Shown piece by piece: positions 1 to 8,223 of a stretch of 64,000 nucleotides of DNA. This stretch comes from Tunicatimonas pelagia (GTDB lineage: Bacteria; Bacteroidota; Bacteroidia; Cytophagales; Cyclobacteriaceae): NCBI RefSeq assembly GCF_030506325.1, contig NZ_CP120683.1, positions 124,001 through 188,000 on the forward strand. The letters run 5' to 3'. Both the position numbers and the translations under genes were made by a program. Under the pieces are notes generated by a model. The model was given only the letters and a program-made list of their open reading frames with translations, was not told the DNA's origin and searched no databases. The first letter of the stretch is position 1, and every line of letters starts with the position of its first letter.

Positions 1-999
1 CCTCTTTACTTCTCCCTCTTCTTCCTTATTCAAAAACACTTCAATCTTATTGAGCGAAAGCATACCCCGCCGAAGTACGCCCGGTACTTTAAACAACCTT
101 CTTAGTGGTGCAATTACCGAAGCCAGTACCAATAAGTACACTAGCAACGCCCCGCCACTGATTTGTAATTCGGGGTGTACTGCCACCTGCCACAGTAGAA
201 TTCCGGTGAGTACGTGTCCCATAAGTGGGGCAAGCATCTGCCGCGCGTTTTCCGAGACGTGATACGCCCGATCAGCCGCCAATAGCTTGTGGGTTTTCTT
301 CCGAAACTTCCGGATTACCTCTTTTTCTCCCGCTACGGTCTTAATCTCTTCGTGCTGGGCAAACTTGCTGGCTACGTAGGAAAGCATAAAGCTTTTACGG
401 TTACGCTTCTCCTTAATTAACGGATTTTGGTAGCGGTCTAACCCAATCATTAGCGGAATGTACAGCACTAATGATATTAGTAAAATAGTACTCAACGTTA
501 CGTTCAGCAAAAAGAGAATACCAAAGCCCGATAGCAAAAACAGCAAATCTTTTATCCCTCCGTGCAAGCCCTTTATCAATAAGTTTTTCACACTACTCAT
601 ATCCCCGCTGTAGCGCAGCAAGTAGCGTCCGTAAGGTTTGTGCTGGAAGGTTTCGGGCGACCAGTTGATTTGTGTCGCAAACAATCGCTGGGTCACCTGA
701 TGAATAAACTGTTCGGCCTCCCGGGTAATCCAGTACTTTTCGGCGTAGGTAAATACTGCCTTTAAGACAATCACCCCCACGAAGAAAATGAAAAAGGCTT
801 CCATCGTCTCTAGCTGCACTCCGAAGAGCTTGAGCAACTTAGTACGGTTGGTGATTGACTGAAAGTGAATGTCAAAGAATGCTCCCAGCGATACCGAAAC
901 CATAAACGTACAAACACTGCCCAGCCAGCCCAGTCCTAAAATGACTAAAAGGTATATTCGTCGGGTGCGCCAAAATTCAGCTAATAGAGAAGTAGACAT
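1..999 (-). CDS. ABC exporter transmembrane domain, truncated by window edge
   Basis: An open frame of 333 codons runs from an ATG at 999 to the left edge without a stop, so only the N-terminal part is present. The translation starts MSTSLLAEFWRTRRIYLL. Hydrophobic segments near residues 15-40, 68-88, 148-190 and 262-305 fit a six-helix exporter membrane domain. A cytosolic stretch reading EEIKTVAGEKEVIRKF resembles the intracellular coupling loop of MsbA/HlyB-type half-transporters. In this family a nucleotide-binding domain normally follows in the same chain; it would lie outside the window. The gene is downstream of, and in the same orientation as, the P-loop NTPase gene, 203 bp away, so the two may be co-transcribed. 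The substrate is unknown. Confidence 0.8.
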   Translation of the reverse strand, partial: MSTSLLAEFWRTRRIYLLVILGLGWLGSVCTFMVSVSLGAFFDIHFQSITNRTKLLKLFGVQLETMEAFFIFFVGVIVLKAVFTYAEKYWITREAEQFIHQVTQRLFATQINWSPETFQHKPYGRYLLRYSGDMSSVKNLLIKGLHGGIKDLLFLLSGFGILFLLNVTLSTILLISLVLYIPLMIGLDRYQNPLIKEKRNRKSFMLSYVASKFAQHEEIKTVAGEKEVIRKFRKKTHKLLAADRAYHVSENARQMLAPLMGHVLTGILLWQVAVHPELQISGGALLVYLLVLASVIAPLRRLFKVPGVLRRGMLSLNKIEVFLNKEEEGEVKR

Positions 1000-1084
1000 A
1001 ATCTTTAAAAAAATGGGAACCCGAATACCGAATTCCGGATAATTTCATACACTGTTTTACTTATTACACGGCTTTTATTAAAAG

Positions 1085-1164
1085 CAGTTGGCAGAAGGCT
1101 ATAAGTTTTTCTGCTAACTGTCTACCAGAACCGGAAGACGTATCATGGATTCTAGTCTTCCGGT
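1085..1164. other. Two consecutive stem-loops between the NTPase and ABC genes
   Basis: CAGTTGGCAG at 1085-1094 pairs with CTGCTAACTG at 1111-1120 (9 of 10). ACCGGAAGAC at 1130-1139 pairs perfectly with GTCTTCCGGT at 1155-1164. Neither stem is followed by a T-run on the minus strand, so they do not look like classical intrinsic terminators. They could be mRNA processing or stability elements between the two minus-strand genes. Confidence 0.5.
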
Positions 1165-1202
1165 CCCCGTCGGCCGCCCATGTACTTTCGGTTTTTATTA
1201 GT

Positions 1203-2249
1203 TCATTGGGCAATGCGAAGTTGAGCGCGAGCTATCACTTCCTTGGCCCCCTCTCCAGTAAGGTCTTCCAGATTGTAGACTGGTACCGAGCTATGCCCCT
1301 TCACTTCTTTTACTAACAACGGACTAGCGGTAAACATACCACATAGGGCTGTCGGAGTAATACCCCACCCTTCAAGAGTCTGTATTCCTTGGATGGCAGC
1401 CAAGCTATCGCCAGCGGAGAAGATCACTTCATCTACCGTGTTCATAAAGCGATGGTTGGTCATCAGCATCTTGGTTTCCCGCTGAATAATCCCGTCGGCA
1501 ATTTCTATAACCACGTAGTCGGGTTGCTTTTCTAGCGTAAGACGAATTAATGATTCATACAGGTTAAGCAGTTCGGTTTCGGAGCAGAGGTAGGTAGAGG
1601 GGTAGCCAAAATAGCTAAAGTCAGTAGAAATATCGGCACCCAAGTCGTAGGCTAGATCCGCATCTTTGGTATAAACCGTTCCGGTAAGTTTAACGTAGGC
1701 CACTTTCTTTTCCTGCTTTTTCAATCCGTGAACCAAGTAAGCTGCCGAAGTGGTTTTGCCACTGTCCATTGAGGAGCCTACCGATAAAATTACTTTCGTA
1801 CGAGAAGCACTCGCTCCCGAGAATGTGTGCATTTGCTCGGCTTTCAATTGCTTGGTATTAATTACCTCTCCGGCAGCATCGGTAGCGTACCCTACTATCT
1901 GTAAGCAAGTAGGGCCAACCCGGTGAAATTTGCTGTGCATACTGTGTACCTGCCCTACGGTTCCGCCCCCACCCAAGATGTGAAACTCTTGTTGCACGGT
2001 GTCCGGCACGTAGCCTTCAAACTGGCCGGTAGCGTAGCGGGTACCAAAGGCGGCCATAATCCGGTCGCCCGGCATCAGCGAGACGTTACGTCGGGCAGAT
2101 GATTGCATTTTGGTGTGTTTTCCAATGCTGAGGACTTCAAAGATGGCTACATCGCCTACCTGCGGTACGTAGTATTGAGGGCGAGCGGTATCTACTTGAT
2201 ATGTGTTTACATCAGAGCAAATAAATGATTGTTTAATGCGCGTTTCCAT
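1203..2249 (-). CDS. P-loop NTPase, MobB/BioD/DUF1611-like
   Basis: The 348-residue protein has an N-terminal region of about 150 residues that is probably beta-rich, then a P-loop domain. Walker A reads GSSMDSGKT (158-166), the spaced form seen in the MobB, BioD and DUF1611 branch of the SIMIBI-class NTPases. A hydrophobic strand ending in acidic residues, VVIEIADG (246-253), is the probable Walker B or catalytic segment. No membrane segment or signal peptide is evident. The substrate is not identifiable: relatives act on molybdopterin nucleotides, dethiobiotin precursors or acyl-amino acids. The gene sits upstream of the ABC exporter on the same strand. Its leader holds a 51-nt element also found upstream of the beta-hydroxylase gene at 30574. 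Confidence 0.65.
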   Translation of the reverse strand: METRIKQSFICSDVNTYQVDTARPQYYVPQVGDVAIFEVLSIGKHTKMQSSARRNVSLMPGDRIMAAFGTRYATGQFEGYVPDTVQQEFHILGGGGTVGQVHSMHSKFHRVGPTCLQIVGYATDAAGEVINTKQLKAEQMHTFSGASASRTKVILSVGSSMDSGKTTSAAYLVHGLKKQEKKVAYVKLTGTVYTKDADLAYDLGADISTDFSYFGYPSTYLCSETELLNLYESLIRLTLEKQPDYVVIEIADGIIQRETKMLMTNHRFMNTVDEVIFSAGDSLAAIQGIQTLEGWGITPTALCGMFTASPLLVKEVKGHSSVPVYNLEDLTGEGAKEVIARAQLRIAQ

Positions 2250-2303
2250 AGGAGTTTAATTTTAATTAGTTATGCGATTTTTTTGTTGTGATTGATGCGA
2301 TCT

Positions 2304-2354
2304 AAATTGCTTTAGATGCCCCTATGTCGCAGTGCATCGATCAAACGTAACTGC
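2304..2354 (-). promoter_or_regulatory. Conserved 51-nt leader element, copy A
   Basis: Read on the minus strand (toward the NTPase gene), the block begins GCAGTTACGTT and holds GCGACATAGGGGCAT near its end. It matches 30497-30547 at 42 of 51 positions with no gap. The last part forms an inverted repeat, ATCTAAA-GCAA-TTTAGAT on the minus strand (2300-2317), with a GNRA-type loop if transcribed. A T-run flanks the element upstream in both copies. It lies 54 nt before the start codon at 2249. It could be an operator, a promoter or a structured leader RNA. Confidence 0.65.
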
Positions 2355-2456
2355 CTTCCAGAAAAAAAATCAAAATTTTTCAGATCTACTTTTTTTCCTT
2401 CTCTACTGGTTACACTCGCTCACCTTTCCACGACCTTGCTCAAACCTTTATTTATC

Positions 2457-3458
2457 ATGGCACGACGAACTACATCACTCGCTATTATTTCCGGACTCAG
2501 CATAGGCATTATAAGTACGCTACCTTTTACTGCCGAAGCGCAGTACCGCGGGGTACGCTTCAACGTAAGGGTTCAAAAGAACTTTGAGTTGAAAAACGAA
2601 CAGGAAATCTCTTTTCAGCAGCACCTGCAAATCACCCCTGATTTTATAGAAGGCGGTATTATTGAAACCGATGATCCTGACTTTCAGGAGATTGATTTTA
2701 TTGACCCTGTTTTTCTTCCCGAAGAGGAAGATGACGACTGGGATGATGAGCAAGACGAGAAATGGGAAGAGGACAACGACAACGAGTGGGGTGATGATGG
2801 CGACGACGACAGGTGGGATGATGAAGAAGACGACTGGGACGATGAAGAGAACACAGTGCCACCGGGGGGAGGAGTGGCTGGCACCCCCACAACCACCGAA
2901 CCAATAGTAGATGAAATGCTTCGCGAACCCGACCGCATTGAGCTAGGCTTTCGGGGAGCTAGTAGTGTAACGCATCGCCTTCCGCTATCCGAAAACTTTG
3001 ATTTAACCAATGGGTACACTTACTTCATCCGACCTAACCGCATCAACACCCACCGTATCCATACTGATTTATTTTACGGCCAACGGATCTTTGAACGCCG
3101 CTTTACTTATTCTTCCCGCTTACGTCTGCAACATAGTGCCGGAGAAATTAAGCGCGACATTCGCGTGAGCAGCTACGCTCGCCTAAACTCCCAACTACGA
3201 CTACGCGGAAAGGTATCCCCCTTTATACGCGCTGAGATCCTGTACCGGATTCGCCTTCAACGACGCGATAGTGAATTTAATCGGGTACGGGCTGCTGTGG
3301 GTACCGATTTTCGGATTAGCCGCCGCCACCGCATCCGCTGTGTTTACGACTTTCAACGTCGCTTTAACCGCTCCAATCCTGAGAACTCCAGCGTGCTCAG
3401 TTTTGAGTACCGCTTCCGCTTTGCCGATAGCCGAATGGATCGCTGGGAAGAGGATTAA
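2457..3458 (+). CDS. Outer-membrane beta-barrel (DUF2490-like) protein with acidic insert
   Basis: The frame is open from an ATG at 2316. The ATG at 2457 is preferred because it gives a signal peptide (MARRTTSLAIISGLSIG..., cleavage after AEA), and because the extra 47 codons would cover element A. The resulting 333-residue protein has an extremely acidic segment at about residues 89-132, rich in Asp, Glu and Trp, with Trp recurring every 7-9 residues. A Gly/Pro linker follows, then a C-terminal half of alternating strands rich in Arg and aromatics (for example FIRPNRINTHRIHTDLFYGQR) that resembles DUF2490 barrels. Probable location is the outer membrane, with the acidic part as a loop or periplasmic insert. 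The function is unknown; cation binding by the insert is a guess. Confidence 0.65.
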   Translation: MARRTTSLAIISGLSIGIISTLPFTAEAQYRGVRFNVRVQKNFELKNEQEISFQQHLQITPDFIEGGIIETDDPDFQEIDFIDPVFLPEEEDDDWDDEQDEKWEEDNDNEWGDDGDDDRWDDEEDDWDDEENTVPPGGGVAGTPTTTEPIVDEMLREPDRIELGFRGASSVTHRLPLSENFDLTNGYTYFIRPNRINTHRIHTDLFYGQRIFERRFTYSSRLRLQHSAGEIKRDIRVSSYARLNSQLRLRGKVSPFIRAEILYRIRLQRRDSEFNRVRAAVGTDFRISRRHRIRCVYDFQRRFNRSNPENSSVLSFEYRFRFADSRMDRWEED

Positions 3459-3707
3459 ATTTACTTTTATTAGAGTAATGCTTTCAGACAAGTAATCCCT
3501 CTCATTTGCTAACCATTAGAAACGCTAAACTAAATCCGAAAAGGTATTCTTGAATAGTAAAACGTTTACAAACGGGAGTAATCATCGATAAATACTTAGA
3601 TTCTTATTAACGGTTCGGCAGAGCATAATGATGTGAATTATAATAAAAGCTGTTTTAATTATGTTTTTTCAAAAAAAATCTGCTAGATCAACGTGGGTGT
3701 ATAGAAA
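3459..3707. other. AT-rich intergenic stretch
   Basis: This spacer lies between the acidic outer-membrane protein gene and the DUF6624 cassette. No convincing ORF or RNA gene was seen. A T-rich then A-rich tract at about 3662-3678 precedes the cassette and may mark its upstream boundary or promoter. Confidence 0.4.
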
Positions 3708-3729
3708 ATATACGCAATATTGCGTATAT
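3708..3729. promoter_or_regulatory. 22-bp perfect palindrome upstream of the DUF6624 gene
   Basis: The half-site ATATACGCAAT at 3708-3718 is followed directly by its reverse complement (3719-3729). It ends 29 bp before the ATG at 3759. It could be an operator for a dimeric protein, a cruciform or a recombination site. Its placement at the edge of an AT-rich single-gene unit favours a cassette boundary element. Confidence 0.7.
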
Positions 3730-3736
3730 CCAAAAG

Positions 3737-4395
3737 TTGGCAATAATTACAAAAAAACATGAAAAGATTCATTTTAGTAATAACGATTGGGGTTTTCTCA
3801 TCATTATGTTACAGCCAAAGCGCACAACCCAATAAGAAAGAATTAGACACATTAAAAACTAAACTCGAGACTCTTTTTATGGAAGACCAACTTTTCAGAA
3901 GACTATACCAAGATGCTGAAAAGAAATTTGGACAGGATTCTGCCGAAATGGAATACTTCTGGAAAGTTGTTGAAGAACAAGATGATAGAATCGAATTAGA
4001 ATTTATTGCGATAATTGAAAAATACGGGTGGCTTGGAATTAGTGAAGTTGGTAGATTAGCTAATACCGCTCAATTTAGCATAATGCAACATAGTTCGATA
4101 GAGACTAAAAAAAAGTATGCGCCATTAATGAAAGAATCTGTTTTAATTAACGAATCGCAACCAGTACAGTACGCAAGATTAATTGACAGAATGCTTGTTA
4201 ATGATAATAAACCACAAATTTATGGCTCACAAATAACCCAAGATGAGACTGGAAATTCGATTTTCTTTGAAATTGAAAAACCTGAATTAATCAATAAACG
4301 CAGAAAAGAAATTGGTTTAGACGGAATTGAAAATTTTGCAAAACAAAGACAAATTGAATGGAATGTTGTCCAAAAAGAAAAATAACTATTGCCAA
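3737..4395. mobile_element. Cassette-like unit bounded by TTGGCAATA inverted flanks
   Basis: TTGGCAATA at 3737-3745 is matched by its reverse complement TATTGCCAA at 4387-4395, immediately outside the start and stop of one gene. The enclosed gene is clearly more AT-rich than its neighbours on both sides. Beyond the right flank, 4396-4510 is a gene-free sequence (AATGGCTATAAGTAATTGC and onward) that looks like part of the same unit. Mobility is inferred from composition and symmetry; no transposase or integrase is present. Confidence 0.45.
3759..4385 (+). CDS. Exported DUF6624-like protein
   Basis: The 208-residue protein starts with a signal peptide (MKRFILVITIGVFSSLCYSQ). The mature part is mainly helical and follows the DUF6624 pattern: an N-terminal DQLFRRLY segment, a D-rich helix ending in YGWLGISEVG, an AxFSIMQHS helix, then YARLIDRMLVNDNKPQIYGSQ, the most typical part of the family. 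The biochemical role of DUF6624 is unknown. Lys, Asn and Ile codons and low GC set the gene apart from neighbours, which suggests recent acquisition. It lies inside inverted flanks with a palindrome upstream. Confidence 0.75.
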   Translation: MKRFILVITIGVFSSLCYSQSAQPNKKELDTLKTKLETLFMEDQLFRRLYQDAEKKFGQDSAEMEYFWKVVEEQDDRIELEFIAIIEKYGWLGISEVGRLANTAQFSIMQHSSIETKKKYAPLMKESVLINESQPVQYARLIDRMLVNDNKPQIYGSQITQDETGNSIFFEIEKPELINKRRKEIGLDGIENFAKQRQIEWNVVQKEK

Positions 4396-4526
4396 TAATG
4401 GCTATAAGTAATTGCTTTTTCTCGCCTACCTCTGAAAATCCTCGCATATTTTCAATTTGGTGTGTGCTTGCAGAATTAAGTGCTAAACCCACGCGACTAC
4501 TCGTAGCCGAGACCGTAAAGCTCTAA

Positions 4527-5057
4527 ATGATTAACAAATCCGAAATACTGGAAAAGCATTTTAACTTACAAGAGCTGCGCGCCGGAGAATACTTCGTAAA
4601 GGAAGGGCAATATTCCAAGCATATCGGGTATGTAGAGGCTGGATTGCTTCACTCCTACCAGATAGATCGGACAGGCGATACAGTTACTACCAATTTTTTT
4701 CTACCAGAGGCATTTTGTGGTTCATTTTTCAGTTTTTACCGCCATGCCCCGGCATTAGATTCTGTAAAAGCAATTACGGAGGCTCGCATTCATACGATTG
4801 GATATGATCAACTACAAGCCTTGTTTCGGGAAGATTTGGGCATCAATCAACTGGGGCGACTGGCTATAGAAGAGGTGTGTATTGAAAAAGACATCAGGCT
4901 TACCAAAATGCTGAAGCTTGATGCCAAAGACCGTTACCTGTGGTTTATCAAAGAATATCCGGCTGTTGTTGAGAAGTCCCCTCTAAAATTCATTGCTAGC
5001 TACCTGGGCATGAAGCCCGAATCATTGAGCAGAATCAGAAGAGAGTTAATTTCCTAA
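4527..5057 (+). CDS. Crp/Fnr-family transcriptional regulator
   Basis: The 176-residue protein has an N-terminal cyclic-nucleotide-binding-type beta roll (about residues 10-110, with GEYFVKEGQYSKHIGYVEAG) and a long dimerisation helix. A short C-terminal helix-turn-helix follows in SPLKFIASYLGMKPESLSRI. It is shorter than classical Crp, as is usual for the many small Bacteroidota Crp/Fnr paralogues. The ligand is unknown, and no Cys cluster for an Fe-S sensor is seen. The MBL-fold hydrolase gene starts 59 bp downstream on the same strand and is a likely co-transcribed partner or target. Confidence 0.85.
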   Translation: MINKSEILEKHFNLQELRAGEYFVKEGQYSKHIGYVEAGLLHSYQIDRTGDTVTTNFFLPEAFCGSFFSFYRHAPALDSVKAITEARIHTIGYDQLQALFREDLGINQLGRLAIEEVCIEKDIRLTKMLKLDAKDRYLWFIKEYPAVVEKSPLKFIASYLGMKPESLSRIRRELIS

Positions 5058-5116
5058 CATAGGTCAATCCAAAGTCCGGTTTATTCTAAGTTCTTTGTGT
5101 CATAAAAAATACTGTT

Positions 5117-5992
5117 ATGACACACACATTATCAAAACCAATAAGATTTAAAGAAGGAGACGGTGCGCTTCACGGCTTTACCACGGGCAGGGTTAAGGTC
5201 AAATCCAAATTCAGAACTGCCCAAGGCAATGCATTTACCTCCAAGATTAACTTTCTTCTGGATCGCCAATTTACAGAATATATGCCGATTATGGTTTGGG
5301 TACTCGACCACCCGGAAGGAGTATTTGTTGTTGATACGGGAGAAAATGCCAAAGTGAGTAATCAGGGGTACTTTAAAAAAGAAGGCCCTTTGGCAAACTA
5401 CATCAACACCAAATCATTCATCTTTGACGTTGAACCCGAGGAGGAAATAGGCCCCCAATTAAAAAGACTTGGCTACAGTGAAAGCAGCATAAAAAGCGTG
5501 GTTCTTACCCACTTGCACCTTGACCACTTCGACGGCCTACATTATTTTGAGACTACCGATATTGTGATCAATCAGCTAGAGTGGGAAAAACCTAGCTTCG
5601 CCCTGCCCAGTTTATACCCTGAGTGGTTTTCGCCAAGTACGGTTCAGCTAAAAGAAGCCAGTGACCGTCATTTCAAGCACTCCCTCCCGTTGGTTGCATC
5701 TGGCGAGATAAAACTAGTCCACACTCCAGGACATACTGTTGGACATTGCTCAGTACTGGTAAAAACTGCTGATATGCATTACTTGCTAGCCGGGGATATC
5801 ACTTACAATCAGCATCAATTGCAAAACAATATTTACGCTGGCGGACATCAAAGCTTTAGGCTTTCCGGAAGTACCTATCAGGCAGTTAGAGAGTACGCCT
5901 CAAAAAACAAACTCGTATACCTTCCATCCCACGATAATCAGGCATTGGATAGGATACAGAACGATACATATTTAACGACCGGGCTTCGTTAA
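5117..5992 (+). CDS. MBL-fold metallo-hydrolase (AHL-lactonase-like)
   Basis: This 291-residue protein has the metallo-beta-lactamase zinc motif HLHLDH (132-137). Further expected ligands are H206 in HTPGHTVGH, D227 in AGD and H272 near the C-terminus, so the active site looks complete. The overall arrangement, with a VVDTG strand upstream of the motif and about 290 residues, resembles N-acyl-homoserine-lactone lactonases of the AttM/AiiB type. Other lactones or esters are equally possible. There is no signal peptide, so it is probably cytosolic. It follows a Crp/Fnr regulator by 59 bp. Confidence 0.8.
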   Translation: MTHTLSKPIRFKEGDGALHGFTTGRVKVKSKFRTAQGNAFTSKINFLLDRQFTEYMPIMVWVLDHPEGVFVVDTGENAKVSNQGYFKKEGPLANYINTKSFIFDVEPEEEIGPQLKRLGYSESSIKSVVLTHLHLDHFDGLHYFETTDIVINQLEWEKPSFALPSLYPEWFSPSTVQLKEASDRHFKHSLPLVASGEIKLVHTPGHTVGHCSVLVKTADMHYLLAGDITYNQHQLQNNIYAGGHQSFRLSGSTYQAVREYASKNKLVYLPSHDNQALDRIQNDTYLTTGLR

Positions 5993-6208
5993 TGAATGAA
6001 ATATAAGGGCGAACAAGACTAACTTACTCCTATATCGTAGCCCACTTACGGAGTGTAGTTAGGAAAGAAGAAAACACAAGCCTTTTTTTGTATAAAAAAT
6101 AACAAGCGGAAGCGAAGCAGAAATTGTAACAATTTATTCGTCACTACTACTAGAATCTTTGTAAATAGCATCAGAACATAGTAGTCCCGATAAATTGTCT
6201 GCAAAGAA

Positions 6209-7258
6209 ATGAGGTTTATAAACTTTGAAAATATTATTAGAGATGCGTGGGAAGAGTACGACCCCTCCCGCAATGTAATTTCAGTCACTGATATTAGTGC
6301 TAGGGTTTCTACCAACCACGTATTTCGGGTAAAACTGGAAAACAACGATGCAGTTATTGCCAAACTTTCGTACTTCGGTTACTACGAGCACTTTGTGGAA
6401 GACCACACCCTTATTAATGCCCTGGCAAATAACCTAAATGCCCCCTACCATCACTTCTTGGCACGGTCGCTGATGAAAAGAAATCATCTCTATACCTACC
6501 AGTATTCCCAGTCTAGCATTAACGTATGGGTAATATTTTACAATCCGGTAGGGGTGAAAAGGAAATTACCGCGGGTACTAAGTGAACTTCAGATTAGGCG
6601 GCTGGGACAAGAGGTAGCCAAATTTCATCGAGCGTGCTTCAAGCTCAAGAATATTCTGCCCGATTGGTCTAAAACTATGGCGATTGATATTGAGCAGTTG
6701 CGTAAAATCTTAGACTCAGATGATGGTCAATTTGAGCACCGTATGCATATCAAAAGCATTCACCAACAATGCGATACCCTCTTTGAAAACATGCAGGAGT
6801 TGGGAGCCTATGATCTACCCGCTATTCCGGTATTTGTAGATTGGAATATCGGTAACTTTTCGGTAGATGAAGACTTTAACTTTTACTCTCGTTGGGATTA
6901 CGACTGGTTTCGGATGAGTTCGCGAGTAATGGACTTTTATTTTTTTAGCCGGGTTTGTTCCTCCATCGGCGATCAAACGAGCTTTAGCTACCTGATTGAC
7001 CCCTTGATGGAAGAGCGTTTTCTGTGGTTTTTGGAAGAATATCATCAAGTGTATCCGCTGTCGCGCGTAGAAATATTATTTATGAAAGAAGCCTACCGGT
7101 TCTTCATTCTGAACTACGTGATTAAAGACGGTCGGTACTTCTTCCACGAAATTTATGCCTCTCGTTTGCAGCAAGAAGCTCATTCGGTGTATTTTCCTGA
7201 GCTAGACCAGAAGTTCAGTGCAGATAAAATCTTGGCTAAACTGGGGTTGAGTGAGTGA
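6209..7258 (+). CDS. Aminoglycoside-phosphotransferase-fold protein
   Basis: The 349-residue protein resembles APH/choline-kinase-type phosphotransferases. It has an N-lobe with a beta strand and Lys (AVIAKLSYFG), a helix with LGQEVAKFHRACF, the catalytic-loop region VFVDWNIGNF, and the metal-binding region WDYDWFRMSSRVMDFYF. The canonical HGDxxxxN loop is altered: Asp and Asn remain but His and Gly are replaced, so kinase activity is plausible but not certain. A HAD-family protein gene follows 116 bp downstream on the same strand, which suggests a linked phosphorylation and dephosphorylation function. The substrate is unknown. No signal peptide. Confidence 0.65.
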   Translation: MRFINFENIIRDAWEEYDPSRNVISVTDISARVSTNHVFRVKLENNDAVIAKLSYFGYYEHFVEDHTLINALANNLNAPYHHFLARSLMKRNHLYTYQYSQSSINVWVIFYNPVGVKRKLPRVLSELQIRRLGQEVAKFHRACFKLKNILPDWSKTMAIDIEQLRKILDSDDGQFEHRMHIKSIHQQCDTLFENMQELGAYDLPAIPVFVDWNIGNFSVDEDFNFYSRWDYDWFRMSSRVMDFYFFSRVCSSIGDQTSFSYLIDPLMEERFLWFLEEYHQVYPLSRVEILFMKEAYRFFILNYVIKDGRYFFHEIYASRLQQEAHSVYFPELDQKFSADKILAKLGLSE

Positions 7259-7374
7259 ACGGAGATTATTTTCGATACATCGTTTTTCCAAACTTGAACC
7301 TCGTAAAATTGCTAATTGCTAATTACCCTCAATTCTCGCTTTCAGCATTTTTATTAACTTCTTAATTTTCCCAA

Positions 7375-8223
7375 ATGGATATTCAGTTATTTAAGTCTAT
7401 TGCCGACCAATATAAAGTCATATTTTTTGATGCGTTTGGAGTGCTAAAAAATTACGAGGGATTGATCGATGGGGTTGAAGAAACGATGAATTATTTGCAC
7501 GAGCGAAACATAGGGTTTTATGTGCTTACCAACGATGCCTCGCGTAGCCCGGCTGAACTTTGCAACAGCTTTCAACAGTTGGGTCTTACGGATATTACCG
7601 CAGATAAGATTATCTCTTCGGGTATGCTGGCCCGCGAGTATCTGGGCTATAAAGTAAAGCAAGGAACCGTAGCCTACTTAGGCACACCTGAATCTGCCCA
7701 CTACCTGGAAAGCCTAGCGTTGAAAACAATTTCTATCAAAAATCTAGAGTTAGCTCAGGCCGAAGAGATTGAGGCGGTAGTGTTTATGGATGATGAGGGC
7801 TTCGATTGGAGTGAAGACCTTAACAAATTACTCAACTTACTACGTCGCCGCAATATTCCGGTTGTGGTTGCCAACTCTGATCATACCTATCCGGTGTCCA
7901 AAAGCCGAATTGCCATTGCCATTGGCGCCATTGCCGATATGGTAGAGAATCTCATTGGTAAGCGCTTTCTGCGGTTTGGCAAGCCCGACGCTCAAATGTT
8001 TGTTTTCGCCTACGATCATGTGCAACCTTTTCACCCCACTGATAAAAGTGAAGTACTAATGGTTGGCGATACGCTAGAAACCGATATTATCGGGGGCAAT
8101 AAGTTTGGACTAGACACTGTACTCGTACTCTCAGGAAACACAGCTCCGCATCAAGCTGAACAAGCCATTCTCTCTACCGGAATCACCCCAACGTACGTAT
8201 GTGACTCCATTGCCATTACGTAA
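7375..8223 (+). CDS. HAD-superfamily IIA hydrolase-like protein
   Basis: The 282-residue protein has HAD motif I as FFDAFGVL (D19), motif II in VLTNDASRSP, and the C-terminal GDTLETDIIGGNKFGLDT typical of subclass IIA. The second Asp of the usual DxD is Phe (F21). Relatives with a hydrophobic residue there are known among uncharacterised IIA proteins, so catalysis may differ. The substrate is unknown. It lies downstream of the phosphotransferase-like gene. Just upstream the spacer contains ATTGCTAATTGCTAATTA, a word of the repeat family seen between the permease genes. Confidence 0.75.
   Translation: MDIQLFKSIADQYKVIFFDAFGVLKNYEGLIDGVEETMNYLHERNIGFYVLTNDASRSPAELCNSFQQLGLTDITADKIISSGMLAREYLGYKVKQGTVAYLGTPESAHYLESLALKTISIKNLELAQAEEIEAVVFMDDEGFDWSEDLNKLLNLLRRRNIPVVVANSDHTYPVSKSRIAIAIGAIADMVENLIGKRFLRFGKPDAQMFVFAYDHVQPFHPTDKSEVLMVGDTLETDIIGGNKFGLDTVLVLSGNTAPHQAEQAILSTGITPTYVCDSIAIT

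Noticed and set aside
50-262. Plus-strand ORF of 70 codons at the left edge
   Set aside because: It is antisense to the ABC exporter membrane domain, whose frame is open over the whole 999 bp.
2520-3019. Several overlapping Ser-rich or His/Arg-rich ORFs on the minus strand
   Set aside because: They are shadows of the Asp/Glu codons (GAT, GAC, GAG) of the acidic insert in the plus-strand gene.
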